Below, one piece after another: positions 9,227 to 18,541 of a stretch of DNA of 64,000 nucleotides (positions are counted from its first letter, which is position 1; every line of letters begins with the position of its first letter). The position numbers were made by a program, and so were the translations under genes. The DNA comes from Shewanella piezotolerans WP3 (GTDB lineage: Bacteria; Pseudomonadota; Gammaproteobacteria; Enterobacterales; Shewanellaceae): contig NC_011566.1 of assembly GCF_000014885.1 (NCBI RefSeq), positions 3,019,501-3,083,500 of the forward strand. Direction: 5' to 3'. The notes under the pieces were generated by a model, which saw only the letters and a program-made list of their open reading frames with translations, was not told the origin of the DNA and searched no databases.

Positions 9227-10332
9227 TTTTTATCGTTCAAGTTTCAAAACTCGTCACCGAAATCATCAAGCAGAATGTTTTCAGGCTCAACATCTAAGCT
9301 TTCTAGCAAGTTAATCACTGAAGAGGTCATAGTAATGGATGGGCTGTATTACGCTGCGCTCTTTTTTAGAACCTGATTATAGACACACACTTTGTTCTCA
9401 AAATTTAGATACAAAAAACGCAGCTAATATAGCTGCGGTTTTATCATTAAAGCTTCGAAACTAGTCACCGAAATCATCAAGTAGAATGTTTTCAGGCTCA
9501 ACACCTAAGCTTTCTAGTAAGTTAACCACTGAAGAGGTCATAGTAATGGATGGGCTGTATTACGCAGCGCTCTTTTTTAGAACCTGATTATAGACACACA
9601 CTTTGTGCTCAAACTTTAGATACAAAAAACGCAGCTAATATAGCTGCATTTTTATCATTAAAGCTTCGAAACTAGTCACCGAAATCATCAAGCAGAATGT
9701 TTTCAGGCTCAACACCTAAGCTTTCTAGCAAATTAATCACTGAAGAGTTCATCATTATTGTAGGGGCACACATGTTTGCTTACGCAGCGCTCCTTTTTTA
9801 GAACCTGATTATAGACACACACTTTGTGCTCAAACTTTAGATACAAAAAACGCAGCTAATATAGCTGCGGTTTTATCATTAAAGCTTCGAAACTAGTCGC
9901 CGAAATCATCAAGCAGAATGTTTTCAGGCTCAACACCTAAACTTTCTAGCAAGTTAATCACTAACGAGTTCATCATTATTGTAGGGCCACACATGTTTGA
10001 TTACGCAGCGCTTCTTTTTTCGAGCCTCATTATAGACACACACTTTGTGCTCAAACTTTAGATACATAAAACGCAGCTACTATAGCTGCGGTTTTATCAT
10101 TAAAGCTTCGAAACTAGTCACCGAAATCATCAAGCAGAATGTTTTCAGGCTCAACACCTAAGCTTTCTAGCAAGTTCATAACTGACGAGTTCATCATTAT
10201 TGTAGGGCCACACATGTTTGCTTGCGCAGCGCTTCTTTTTTCGAGCCTGATTATAGACACACTTTGTGCTCAAACTTTAGATACAAAAACCGCAGCTACT
10301 ATAGCTGCGGTTTTATCATTAAAGCTTCGAAA
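9227..10332 (-). repeat. Tandem array of five degenerate nqrF 3'-end copies
   Basis: The last roughly 30 codons of nqrF plus its terminator recur five times downstream of the true gene. The stop-codon position of each copy (plus coordinates) is 9250, 9461, 9672, 9893 and 10114, against the real stop at 10333. Spacings are therefore 211, 211, 221, 221 and 219 bp. Each copy still reads as ...[20 protein letters not shown] then stop, with only one to three changes; copy 1 has lost the stop (TAG to GAG) and copy 4 has Ser to Leu. Every unit also contains the terminator hairpin (about 9412-9438, 9624-9647, 9845-9869, 10068-10090) and a roughly 60-bp spacer with TATAAT. Copies 1 and 2 share one upstream junction (a GCCCATCCATTA block); copies 3 to 5 share another (CGPTIMM, or CAPTIMM in copy 3, in place of CGPPIM). 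Confidence 0.9.
10284..10310 (-). terminator. Rho-independent terminator of the nqr operon
   Basis: On the minus strand CCGCAGCTA and TAGCTGCGG (plus 10290-10298 and 10302-10310) form a perfect 9-bp stem with a three-base loop, followed by five T (10285-10289), 22 bases after the nqrF stop. This is the parent of the repeated terminators downstream. Confidence 0.85.
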
Positions 10333-11550
10333 CTAGTCACCGAAATCATCAAGCAGAATGTTTTCAGGCTCAACACCTAAGCTTTCTAGCAAGTTAATCA
10401 CTGACGAGTTCATGATAGGAGGGCCACACATGTAGAACTCACAATCTTCCGGCGCTTTATGGTCACGCAAGTAATTTTCAAACAGTACGTTATGAATAAA
10501 GCCAGTGTATCCCGTCCAGTTATCTTCAGGTAACGGATCCGATAGCGCAACATGCCAGACGAAATTTTCGTTCTCAGCAGCTAACATGTCGAAATCTTCT
10601 TGATAGAACACTTCACGTGTTGAGCGTGCACCGTACCAAAAACTCATCTTACGTTGAGTCTTTTTGCTCTTTAGCTGATCGAAGATATGTGAACGCATCG
10701 GTGCCATACCCGCGCCACCGCCAACAAAGATCATCTCGGCATCAGTTTCTTTAACGAAAAATTCGCCAAATGGACCTGAGATAGTCACTTTATCACCGGC
10801 CTTAAGGTTAAAGATGTACGATGACATTTTGCCAGGCGCCACTTTATCATTAGGTGGCGTCGCAATACGCACGTTAAGCATGATACGCCCCTTTTCATCA
10901 GGGTAGTTCGCCATCGAGTATGCACGTAAAACGTCCTCGTCAACTTTTGAGACGAGCTTAAACAGGTCATACTTTTCCCAATCATCACGATATTCAGCGG
11001 GGATATCGAAATCTGCGTAATTGACTGTATGTGCAGGTGCTTCAATTTGAATATAACCACCCGCTTTGAAAAGAACATCTTCGCCTTCTGGTAGTTTCAG
11101 CAATAATTCTTTAATGAAAGTCGCAGTGTTATTGTTAGAGATCACTTCACATTGCCACTTCTTAACGCCAAAGATCTCCTCTTCTACCTCAAGCTCCATA
11201 TCCGTTTTAACTGAGACCTGACAGGCTAAACGACACCCCTCCTTTGCCTCTTTCTTACTGATATGGTCACGTTCTGTCGGCAAAATATCACCACCGCCCG
11301 ATTTTACCGTTACTCGGCATTGACCACATGTGCCACCACCGCCACAAGCTGATGGGATAAAGATATTTTTTCCCGCCAATGCGCCAAGCAGTTTATCGCC
11401 CGCCGCTGTTGAAATACTTTTTTCAGCGTCATCATTTATACGGATATTCACATCACCCGTAGAGACCAATTTACTTTTGGCGAATAAAATCACCATGACC
11501 AACATGCTTACCACTACGGTGAACATCCCGATACCAATTGCCATTTCCAT
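10333..11550 (-). CDS. nqrF: Na+-translocating NADH:quinone reductase subunit F
   Basis: Entry subunit of the Na+-pumping NADH:ubiquinone oxidoreductase: it oxidises NADH and passes electrons through FAD to a [2Fe-2S] centre. The 405 residues contain one N-terminal membrane anchor ([20 protein letters not shown]), a ferredoxin domain with Cys69, Cys75, Cys78 and Cys110, an FAD domain (RAYSMANYP) and an NAD domain ([22 protein letters not shown]). Length and cysteine positions match Vibrio NqrF to within one residue. It is last in the operon, 53 bp after nqrE. Its 3' end is the source of the tandem repeats downstream, where apbE usually stands in Shewanella and Vibrio. Confidence 0.97.
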   Translation of the reverse strand: MEMAIGIGMFTVVVSMLVMVILFAKSKLVSTGDVNIRINDDAEKSISTAAGDKLLGALAGKNIFIPSACGGGGTCGQCRVTVKSGGGDILPTERDHISKKEAKEGCRLACQVSVKTDMELEVEEEIFGVKKWQCEVISNNNTATFIKELLLKLPEGEDVLFKAGGYIQIEAPAHTVNYADFDIPAEYRDDWEKYDLFKLVSKVDEDVLRAYSMANYPDEKGRIMLNVRIATPPNDKVAPGKMSSYIFNLKAGDKVTISGPFGEFFVKETDAEMIFVGGGAGMAPMRSHIFDQLKSKKTQRKMSFWYGARSTREVFYQEDFDMLAAENENFVWHVALSDPLPEDNWTGYTGFIHNVLFENYLRDHKAPEDCEFYMCGPPIMNSSVINLLESLGVEPENILLDDFGD

Positions 11551-11603
11551 CGAATTTACCTTTTGTTTAATTCGTTTTCATTAAGCTGTTTAACTAAACA
11601 GGC

Positions 11604-12212
11604 TTAAATAGAAATACCAGAGAAAGCCATAAAGCCTAGTGCCATCAAACCGGTGGTAATAAACACAATACCTATGCCTTGTAGGCCTTCAGGTATTGCA
11701 TGGAATTTCATCCGTTCACGTAATCCAGCGAGCATTACAATCGCCATTGCCCAGCCAAAGCCTGAACCGGCGGCGAATACCACTGACTCACCCAGTGAGT
11801 AGTCACGGTTTGCCATAAAGATAACACCGGCAAAAATCGCACAGTTTACCGTTAACAAAGGCAAGAAAATACCAAGAGAGTCATACAATGCTGGAATGTA
11901 CTTATCTAAAAACATCTCTAAGATCTGTACCAAGGCAGCAATCACGCCAATAAAAGTGATTAACTGTAAATAGCTTAAATCTAAAGCAGGGTAACCAGCC
12001 CAAGCTAACGCTCCAGGTGCTAAGACATTGGCGTAAATGATTTGGTTAAGTGGCACAGCTAACGTCATCACTACGATAACGGCAATCCCCAATCCGAAAG
12101 AGGTCGACACTTTCTTAGACACGGCTAAAAAAGTACACATTCCCATGAAGAATGACAGTGCCATGTTGTCGATAAACGCAGCCTGAATAAACAGGTTTAT
12201 ATAATGTTCCAT
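11604..12212 (-). CDS. nqrE: Na+-translocating NADH:quinone reductase subunit E
   Basis: Integral membrane subunit of Na+-NQR, 202 residues with six predicted membrane helices. It pairs with the homologous NqrD as an inverted-topology dimer, each supplying cysteines to a membrane-embedded iron centre. The start [21 protein letters not shown] is typical, and the conserved cysteines occur in [13 protein letters not shown] and in [13 protein letters not shown]. It starts 8 bases after the nqrD stop, so the two are very probably translated from one message. Confidence 0.97.
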   Translation of the reverse strand: MEHYINLFIQAAFIDNMALSFFMGMCTFLAVSKKVSTSFGLGIAVIVVMTLAVPLNQIIYANVLAPGALAWAGYPALDLSYLQLITFIGVIAALVQILEMFLDKYIPALYDSLGIFLPLLTVNCAIFAGVIFMANRDYSLGESVVFAAGSGFGWAMAIVMLAGLRERMKFHAIPEGLQGIGIVFITTGLMALGFMAFSGISI

Positions 12213-12220
12213 ATCGCCTA

Positions 12221-12844
12221 CTACCCTCGCTTACGCTGAATGACGTTAATTGACCAGATCATCAAACCAATTAAGAAGAACGCACTTGGTGGTAGCTTGA
12301 ACATCTCATTAGCCAAATACCAACCGCCGTTTTCAACGGTTTTCAAAACTTCATGGCCAAACAAGGTGCCGCTACCTAGTAGTTCACGAACAAACGCCAC
12401 ACCTAATAAGATCACGCCGTATCCCATTGCATTACCAACAGCATCAACCACTGCAAGGTGTGGAGGATTCTTCATAGCAAATGCTTCAGCACGCCCCATG
12501 ATGATACAGTTGGTGATAATCAAACCAACGAATACTGACAGCTGACGGGATAACTCATATGCTACATCTTGCAATACCATGTCAACGATTATCACTAATG
12601 ACGCTATGACAGTCATTTGCGCAATAATGCGAACGCTATTTGGAATAAGCGAGCGAATTGTCGAGATAATTAAGTTTGAAAATACCAGTACAAATGTCAC
12701 CGCTAATGTCATCACTAATGCGGTTTGCATTGAGTTACTGACAGCCAGCGCCGAACAGACCCCAAGTACTTGCATCGCCACTGGGTTATTGCTAAAAATA
12801 GGACTGGTTAAAATGTCACGAGTTGATGCTGTTTGAGTACTCAT
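12221..12844 (-). CDS. nqrD: Na+-translocating NADH:quinone reductase subunit D
   Basis: Integral membrane subunit of Na+-NQR, about 207 residues and six helices, the partner of NqrE. The cysteine-bearing helices are seen in [15 protein letters not shown] and [18 protein letters not shown] 12844 is preferred to the GTG one codon upstream, because GGAGG lies 7 bases before the ATG. The ATG overlaps the nqrC stop (TGATG), implying translational coupling. Confidence 0.97.
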   Translation of the reverse strand: MSTQTASTRDILTSPIFSNNPVAMQVLGVCSALAVSNSMQTALVMTLAVTFVLVFSNLIISTIRSLIPNSVRIIAQMTVIASLVIIVDMVLQDVAYELSRQLSVFVGLIITNCIIMGRAEAFAMKNPPHLAVVDAVGNAMGYGVILLGVAFVRELLGSGTLFGHEVLKTVENGGWYLANEMFKLPPSAFFLIGLMIWSINVIQRKRG

Positions 12845-13626
12845 CACTTAGCCTCCGACGCTTTTAGCTTATTTAGGAATGTTTCAAATCCTTCAGCGCC
12901 AAACCAAAATTGCACTGCTCGTTGGACACCGCGGCCTGTCATGGTTGCACCACTGACGGCATCAACACCATGAACATCTCCAGCCTTAGCGCCGCCTTTA
13001 ACGACTTTAAAAGAGACTTTACCTTTTTCATTGAATAGCTGTTTACCGTGCCATTTGTCGGTCCACTCGGAGTCATTAAGGAAATCACCAATGCCTGGTG
13101 TTTCACCATGTTCATAGAAAACGACATTTTCAATGGTGTTAAAGTCTGGTTGTAATGCAATATAACCATAAACCATAGACCACAAGCCTTTACCGTAAAT
13201 CGGCATTACGACAGCCTCTAGCTGGTTATTAGCGTCAAAGACCTTAAATACGCGCACTTGGTTAGCACGGGTTTTGATTTTGGCTTTATCTTGCTTTTTC
13301 TCAAGCTTAACTGACGTTTCTGGGTTAATTGCCGCCATTTTGTCATCAAAATCAAGCACGTTTATTTCTGAACCAGTAGCAATATCACCCGTTTCAAGGG
13401 TTATCAATAAAGGCTTAACACCCTTGTCGAATATCGCTCTAAAGTCTTTATCAGCAATGTCGACATCTGCTGCTATTAATACGTTGCGCTTGAGTTCGTC
13501 GCGTTTTTTGACCAACTTGCGCTCTTTCAATAGCTCTGCTGTTCCGGTGATCATAAATGAACACAATAGGCAGAGGGTCACGGTGAAAATCATCGTGCCC
13601 AAAAATGAATCTTTCTTAAATGCCAT
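12844..13626 (-). CDS. nqrC: Na+-translocating NADH:quinone reductase subunit C
   Basis: Membrane-anchored, periplasm-facing flavoprotein subunit of Na+-NQR, 260 residues. There is one N-terminal helix ([19 protein letters not shown]) and an FMN-binding domain whose ApbE modification motif [10 protein letters not shown] places the covalent FMN on Thr228. No apbE flavin transferase is visible in the window, so it must be encoded elsewhere. Its ATG overlaps the stop of the small ORF 13626-13775 (TAATG) instead of following nqrB directly, which is unusual for this operon. Confidence 0.96.
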   Translation of the reverse strand: MAFKKDSFLGTMIFTVTLCLLCSFMITGTAELLKERKLVKKRDELKRNVLIAADVDIADKDFRAIFDKGVKPLLITLETGDIATGSEINVLDFDDKMAAINPETSVKLEKKQDKAKIKTRANQVRVFKVFDANNQLEAVVMPIYGKGLWSMVYGYIALQPDFNTIENVVFYEHGETPGIGDFLNDSEWTDKWHGKQLFNEKGKVSFKVVKGGAKAGDVHGVDAVSGATMTGRGVQRAVQFWFGAEGFETFLNKLKASEAK

Positions 13627-13775
13627 TACGCTTTATTCCCCGTATTGACCTGCTTTGCACTTTTAGGCATGCGATAGAGTAAGTATTCAAATATCGCTTC
13701 CCAGAGTTTGGCTAATAACATCGCTGGCATCGCCACAGCAATAGCATTAGTTTTTTGATGAGCTTTAAAGACCAT
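13626..13775 (-). CDS. Small ORF between nqrB and nqrC, resembling the NqrB C-terminus
   Basis: A 49-codon ORF that fills the unusual 138-bp gap between nqrB and nqrC. Its ATG (13775-13773) lies inside the last codons of nqrB in another frame, and its TAA overlaps the nqrC ATG by one base (TAATG). Ends that abut both neighbours so exactly argue for real, coupled translation. The segment AMLLAKLWEAIFEYLL (residues 18-33) aligns with AILFANLWAPIFDYLV near the end of NqrB, about 9 of 16 identical, suggesting an old partial duplication of the nqrB 3' end. It could form one membrane or amphipathic helix, with a Lys-rich tail. It has no cysteines, so it is not an NqrM. Function unknown. Confidence 0.6.
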   Translation of the reverse strand: MVFKAHQKTNAIAVAMPAMLLAKLWEAIFEYLLYRMPKSAKQVNTGNKA

Positions 13776-14979
13776 TACGTTTCAGTCTCCGTTTAATATT
13801 GGCTTTCGCGACGAGGTAATCAAAAATTGGCGCCCATAGGTTAGCGAACAGAATCGCTAGCATGATGCCTTCTGGCATCTTTGGATTAACGACTCGAATA
13901 AGCACAGTCATAAAACCGATTAACAGTCCATAGGCCACCTTGCCTTTACGGGTATAAGATGTGGTGACAGGATCTGTCGCCATGAACATCAATGCAATTG
14001 CAAAGCCACCTGTCACAAGGTGCCAAGTCCATGGCATTGCGAATAGTTCATTTTTAGATGATCCAATAAGGTTAAATAGTGTAGCTGTCGCTATCATCCC
14101 TGCGAGTACACCCGCAACGATCCGCCAGTCAGCAAGACGAGTAAGGATTAGAAACCCACCACCGATGAGTAATGCCAGAGTGCTAGTTTCGCCAATAGCC
14201 CCAACCGTAAAACCAAAGAATGCATTCCACCAGTTAGGATCAGTAAACGCTTCGTACCATGCATAATCGGCAAAGCTCATCTTGCCTGCTGCAGTTTGCA
14301 TTAACGTTGTTGCACCAGAGAAACCATCTACAGCAACGAGTTGAGTAACAGCGGTAACCTGTGATGGATAGGCAAAATAGATAAACGCCAGACCCGCTAA
14401 AGCGGGATTAAGGAAGTTATAACCCATGCCACCGAACACCTCCTTTGCCATTATAACGCCGAAGGTTATCCCCATTGCCACTAGCCATAGCGGAGTAGAA
14501 ACAGGCAAGATCAAGGTAAATAGCAAAGCAGTAACAAAGAAGCCTTCGTGTAGTTCTTGGCCGCGCACCTTAGCAAATACCATTTCCCAAAACAGACTCA
14601 CTAACAGCGCTGTAATGTAGATAGGTGCATACAAGCTTAAGCCGTAAATAACTAAACCAATAAAGCCTGTTTGCTCAGTCATGCCACCAAAAATGGCATT
14701 AAAAGGAATAAGCTGCCACACGCTTGAAGCTTCTAAACCTGATGCAACTGCAATCTGTGCTTGTAGGCCGATGTTGTAGATACCAAACAAGATGGCTGGC
14801 AATAAGCACAATCCCACAATTGTCATGGTTCTTTTCACATCAATGGCATCTCGAACATGTACTTTACCTTTAGTACTTCGGCCATGAGCCACAAGTAAAG
14901 AGTGCAAATAACCCTTTACTGAGTTGCCCGGTGCGTAATAATCCTCTTGGATATCGGGCTTTTTATCTTGTTGACTCAT
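13765..14979 (-). CDS. nqrB: Na+-translocating NADH:quinone reductase subunit B
   Basis: Largest membrane subunit of Na+-NQR (404 residues, about ten helices), carrying covalent FMN and riboflavin and forming the Na+ path and quinone site. The FMN attachment motif is GFSGATTL with Thr224. ATG 14979 is preferred to the TTG one codon upstream; GGAAGG precedes it and the ATG overlaps the nqrA stop (TGATG). Its last codons overlap the small ORF 13626-13775. Confidence 0.97.
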   Translation of the reverse strand: MSQQDKKPDIQEDYYAPGNSVKGYLHSLLVAHGRSTKGKVHVRDAIDVKRTMTIVGLCLLPAILFGIYNIGLQAQIAVASGLEASSVWQLIPFNAIFGGMTEQTGFIGLVIYGLSLYAPIYITALLVSLFWEMVFAKVRGQELHEGFFVTALLFTLILPVSTPLWLVAMGITFGVIMAKEVFGGMGYNFLNPALAGLAFIYFAYPSQVTAVTQLVAVDGFSGATTLMQTAAGKMSFADYAWYEAFTDPNWWNAFFGFTVGAIGETSTLALLIGGGFLILTRLADWRIVAGVLAGMIATATLFNLIGSSKNELFAMPWTWHLVTGGFAIALMFMATDPVTTSYTRKGKVAYGLLIGFMTVLIRVVNPKMPEGIMLAILFANLWAPIFDYLVAKANIKRRLKRNGL

Positions 14980-16340
14980 CAACCTTCCCTCTCAATAATT
15001 TCTAAACAAGCACGCAGTTCTTTACCAAAATCGTACTTGCCAGGACACACAAAGGTACATAATGCTAAATCTTCTTCATCAAGTTCCAATGCACCTAAAG
15101 CTTGCGCTTCATCAGTATCTCTAACAACGAGATCGCGTACTAACAGCGTTGGCAAAACATCAAGAGGCATCACTCGATCTAATTGACCAAAGGCCATCAT
15201 TGCGCGAGCCGAGCCACCAGTATGGGTGGTTAAGTTAAATAGTTTCTTAGCGCCTTTAAGACGTGAGGTAACTGCACGAGTGATTGAGAATTTTTCAGAA
15301 CCACCTCTTACCCATGGCAATAATTGGTGTTGTGAATCTTCTTGAAGCACACTGACTTGATTATGAAAACGCCCGAGGAAATCGTGGACACCAAAAGCAG
15401 TATGGCCCGATAAAACAGAACCTGAAACCACACGAGAGTTCCCCTCTTGTAGTTCACCAGCAACCACTTCTGATAAACAAGCGCCTATTTGAACACGAAC
15501 TAATCGCGGCTTAATAACATCAGGTCCTGCAAGAGCAACAACACGGTCAGTGTAGATCTCACCGGTTAAAAAGAGTTTGCCGTATGCAATCACATCTTGA
15601 TAACCCAAATGCCAAACTGGACGCTCAAGACTTGCAGGCAGCACAAAATGAATATGAGTGCCAACTAAACCTGCTGGATGTACGCCTTCAAAGTAGTGAT
15701 TGCTGACATGAGGCAATTCGCTGCCAGGTAACTTCTCGCCTGGCGCTTGACTCAAATGAACTTTGCCGTCAGTAAGCTGACCTAAAACAGCAAGCCCTGC
15801 TGCAAATGCATCGGCTTGCTCTGCAATAACAATCAGCGGGTTAGCCGCCAATGGGTTACTGTCCATCGCGCTAACAAAAATACCTGCTGGAGTGGTGTCT
15901 AAATGGGGAACACGAGAAAAAGGACGAGTACGTAATGCCGTCCACAAACCGCTATCGACTAGCTTAGCTTGCACTTGGCTGCGATTTAGCGCTTGGATAT
16001 CTTCATCAATACCAAAATGAATTGAGTCGCCTTGGCTGCATTCAATGACGATAGACTGAAAAAGCCTACGCTCGCCACGGTTGATAGCAATGATTTTGCC
16101 GCTAGCCGGTGCAGTATACTTAACGCCAATATTCTTTTTATCTTCAAAAAGAACTTGACCCTTTTGCACCTGATCGCCGATTTCTACTAACATCGTTGGT
16201 TTTAAACCAACATATTCCTCTCCCAAAAGTGCGACATGGGAGCAAGGTTTGCTAGCGTCAACAACCTGCTTAGGCTCGCCAGCGATTGGCACGTCGAGAC
16301 CTTTTTTCACTGTTATAACTGGGTTTGAATAACCTGTCAT
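14979..16340 (-). CDS. nqrA: Na+-translocating NADH:quinone reductase subunit A
   Basis: Cytoplasmic-side subunit of Na+-NQR, involved in quinone reduction, and first gene of the operon. The family start VITVKKGLDVPIAGEPKQ is present, as are TMLVEIGDQVQKGQVLFEDKK (about residue 50) and the C-terminal CTFVCPGKYDFG. The start is uncertain: the frame runs to TTG 16352 with ATGs at 16349 and 16340, none with a strong ribosome site; 16340 gives a length (453) close to the family norm. The 520-bp region upstream should hold the operon promoter. Confidence 0.95.
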   Translation of the reverse strand: MTGYSNPVITVKKGLDVPIAGEPKQVVDASKPCSHVALLGEEYVGLKPTMLVEIGDQVQKGQVLFEDKKNIGVKYTAPASGKIIAINRGERRLFQSIVIECSQGDSIHFGIDEDIQALNRSQVQAKLVDSGLWTALRTRPFSRVPHLDTTPAGIFVSAMDSNPLAANPLIVIAEQADAFAAGLAVLGQLTDGKVHLSQAPGEKLPGSELPHVSNHYFEGVHPAGLVGTHIHFVLPASLERPVWHLGYQDVIAYGKLFLTGEIYTDRVVALAGPDVIKPRLVRVQIGACLSEVVAGELQEGNSRVVSGSVLSGHTAFGVHDFLGRFHNQVSVLQEDSQHQLLPWVRGGSEKFSITRAVTSRLKGAKKLFNLTTHTGGSARAMMAFGQLDRVMPLDVLPTLLVRDLVVRDTDEAQALGALELDEEDLALCTFVCPGKYDFGKELRACLEIIEREG

Positions 16341-16862
16341 CACAAACATCAACCGTTAAATAATTGGATGACTAATAGTAGTTGTTTGTTAACTAATATT
16401 CCACGTTTGACATCACACTTCCCTGCTGATTTTGTAACTTACATACAAAAACGCGCTTACCTAAGCAGCTAGAAGGCAATTGTTTCAAATCTCGATAACT
16501 CAAACGACTATTAATGTAATTTTACAACGAAAAAGAAGAGGGTTTTCAAAGATCAAATACTGGCTCTGACTAGCAAAAATGGTAAAAAACTTGAAGTGCA
16601 GTATGACCTCTAACGCTAACTCGCTTTCACAGCCCGGCGCAGTACTAACTGCCACCATAATAAGCATAACCAGTGCATATCACTATAAGGCTGAACAAGG
16701 TGCATTTCGCAACATCTAACAAAGCTACATCGATTTGACCGTTTAGCTATCAGTAACACTTAACAACTTTATGACAATAAAGCCTTAGCATTACAGCACC
16801 TATACCAATTAAAGGTTTGCGTTTTTCTAGAATACAAACCAGGACAACTTTAGCAATCGAGT
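16341..16862. other. Intergenic region upstream of nqrA
   Basis: About 520 bp without a convincing ORF. It must contain the nqr promoter (minus strand), but no confident -35/-10 pair was identified. A GGTTTG/CAAACC inverted repeat at about 16814-16841 lies just beyond the stop of the preceding hydrolase gene and may be its terminator, though no clear T-run follows. Confidence 0.4.
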
Positions 16863-18284
16863 CTACAACTGTTTGACGTTCTGTTTGGCTGCAATTTGAC
16901 TCACTAAAGAGGTAACAAGCTGCATCACTTCTTCTGAATTACGTTGCCCACCTGATAAATAGTTTGGGTTTGCGGTGGTTACAATTGAAGTACTTAGTTG
17001 TGGTACATTTACGATATATTGTCCGCCAAAACCCGCGGCTTTATAAGCATCAAAGCCTGCAATTTTAAACCCCTGCCACAAATATCCGTAGTGATCGCCA
17101 CCTGCTATCCTCTCCGTTGGAAAATCCCCCTCTAATGAGCGTGCTATCCATTGTTCACTGACAATCCGCTGCTGTCGATACATCCCCTTATTTAAATAAA
17201 GACGTCCTATCTGCAGCATTTCCCGCGGCGTTAAAAACATGTCGGAGCCGCCCATATAGATCCCTTTTTGTGATTTATACCAAACAACGCCAGTAATGTT
17301 TAACGGATGAAAGAGATACAAATTGGCAAAAGTTAATGTATCCATGCCCGTTGCTTTAGTTAGCACTGCAGATAGCAAGTGGGTTTGCACTGTACCCTTG
17401 CTATAGAGTTCTCCTGGTTTACCACTCATTTTGAGTTCAGATATCGCACGCACCCAATCAGTAGAGTCCCAAATAGGGTGCTGACCAAATTGAAAATCGG
17501 GCTGCTCATTGAATTCTAGTCCTGCTCTCATATTGAGCAGATCACGTACAGTGATCTGCTCTTTTAATTTGTTCTCACGAAACTCTTTATGGCTTGGCAA
17601 GTATTGAGCAATCCTTTCATCAAGATCCACGATAAATTTCTTTTCTATTGCGATGCCAACAAGAATGGATAATAAGCTTTTGTTAACCGACTTTATATTG
17701 GCCGTTGTATTTTTATCTAACTGATTAAAATATTGTTCGGTCAGCAGCTGACCGCCACTATAGACCAGTATCGAATTCAATTGGGGGAAGTGCTTAGCTC
17801 TGGCTATTAACGCAGCAAAGTCGGAAGAGTTACTTGTTGCTATGCTATCAAAGTCTTTCGCTAATTCTAGATTAGACAATTTTGAGTTATAGTTCGATGC
17901 TGAAGCTCGCGGCGCCTCAGCTATAGCATTTAACCTAATAGGAATCGGCTCTCCCTGCCACACAAACTGGCCTTCAATGGCTTGACCATCATCAAGCAGT
18001 TGACCGCTCAGCGACGCATCTATTGTAGGCATATCGATAAAGATCTGATCAGTATCAAATGTAATTGAAGCTGGGATCCTCATCCAACCACTGTCAGGTA
18101 CATCAAGGTGCGCAGTTAAAAGCAGCTGTTTATTTCGCTTAATGGTAACAACGAGCCGTTGTTCCTCTCCATGTTCAACTATCGCGCCTTGCCAAATACC
18201 TTCTGCAAGAATGTTGGCATGTCCATTAAAACTAAATAACAGAAACGACAAAAAAGCCAAAATATATTGACGATAGTTGCTCAT
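16863..18284 (-). CDS. Serine hydrolase of the beta-lactamase (class C/EstB) fold, exported
   Basis: A 473-residue exported protein: signal peptide MSNYRQYILAFLSFLLFSFN to about residue 23, then a roughly 95-residue beta-rich domain (to about 120), then a beta-lactamase/transpeptidase-like domain. The catalytic SxxK motif is SVNK with Ser199 and Lys202 (in NIKSVNKSLLSIL); Tyr294 in ELYSKGTVQ is the expected second motif (YSK in place of the usual YxN). A clear third KTG motif was not found, so it is more likely an esterase or peptidase than a true beta-lactamase. It is probably periplasmic. The ABC operon lies upstream across a 257-bp gap. Confidence 0.82.
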   Translation of the reverse strand: MSNYRQYILAFLSFLLFSFNGHANILAEGIWQGAIVEHGEEQRLVVTIKRNKQLLLTAHLDVPDSGWMRIPASITFDTDQIFIDMPTIDASLSGQLLDDGQAIEGQFVWQGEPIPIRLNAIAEAPRASASNYNSKLSNLELAKDFDSIATSNSSDFAALIARAKHFPQLNSILVYSGGQLLTEQYFNQLDKNTTANIKSVNKSLLSILVGIAIEKKFIVDLDERIAQYLPSHKEFRENKLKEQITVRDLLNMRAGLEFNEQPDFQFGQHPIWDSTDWVRAISELKMSGKPGELYSKGTVQTHLLSAVLTKATGMDTLTFANLYLFHPLNITGVVWYKSQKGIYMGGSDMFLTPREMLQIGRLYLNKGMYRQQRIVSEQWIARSLEGDFPTERIAGGDHYGYLWQGFKIAGFDAYKAAGFGGQYIVNVPQLSTSIVTTANPNYLSGGQRNSEEVMQLVTSLVSQIAAKQNVKQL

Positions 18285-18541
18285 TATAAAATCCCTTTAC
18301 TTGAGTCAAAGTTATATTGTTATTGAGTCATTGTTACTTTTTCTTTGGTCAGCAGGAAATGCAATTAGCGTTAAAACCACTGACTGCTGTTGCAGCAAGC
18401 AAAAACAGTAAAGTGAGTTCTATTCACTTTCAGCTATTGCCCTACCAAGAATAATCATTAGATCAGAATCAATAAAAGTAAACAAAGGGGAGTCATACCA
18501 TTTCACCCCCCTTAGCTTTAAGCAGTTTGAAACAGCGCAGC

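Noticed and set aside
10240..10282. Sigma-70 promoter in each repeat unit (TTGAGC ... TATAAT)
   Set aside because: The two boxes are only 12 to 14 bases apart, too close for a normal promoter; kept only as a possibility in the findings.
9227..10332. CRISPR array
   Set aside because: Units are about 211-221 bp of continuous homology to nqrF and its terminator; there are no short identical repeats with unique spacers and no cas genes.
10139..10336. Plus-strand 65-codon ORF
   Set aside because: It is antisense to the repeated nqrF tail and terminator and has no ribosome site; its open frame follows from the repeat composition.
13626..13775. NqrM maturation factor
   Set aside because: The ORF has no cysteines, whereas NqrM carries a cysteine cluster; length and position also differ.
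16863..18284. True class C beta-lactamase
   Set aside because: SxxK is present, but YSK replaces YxN, no clear KTG motif was found and an extra N-terminal domain precedes the fold; an esterase or peptidase role fits better.
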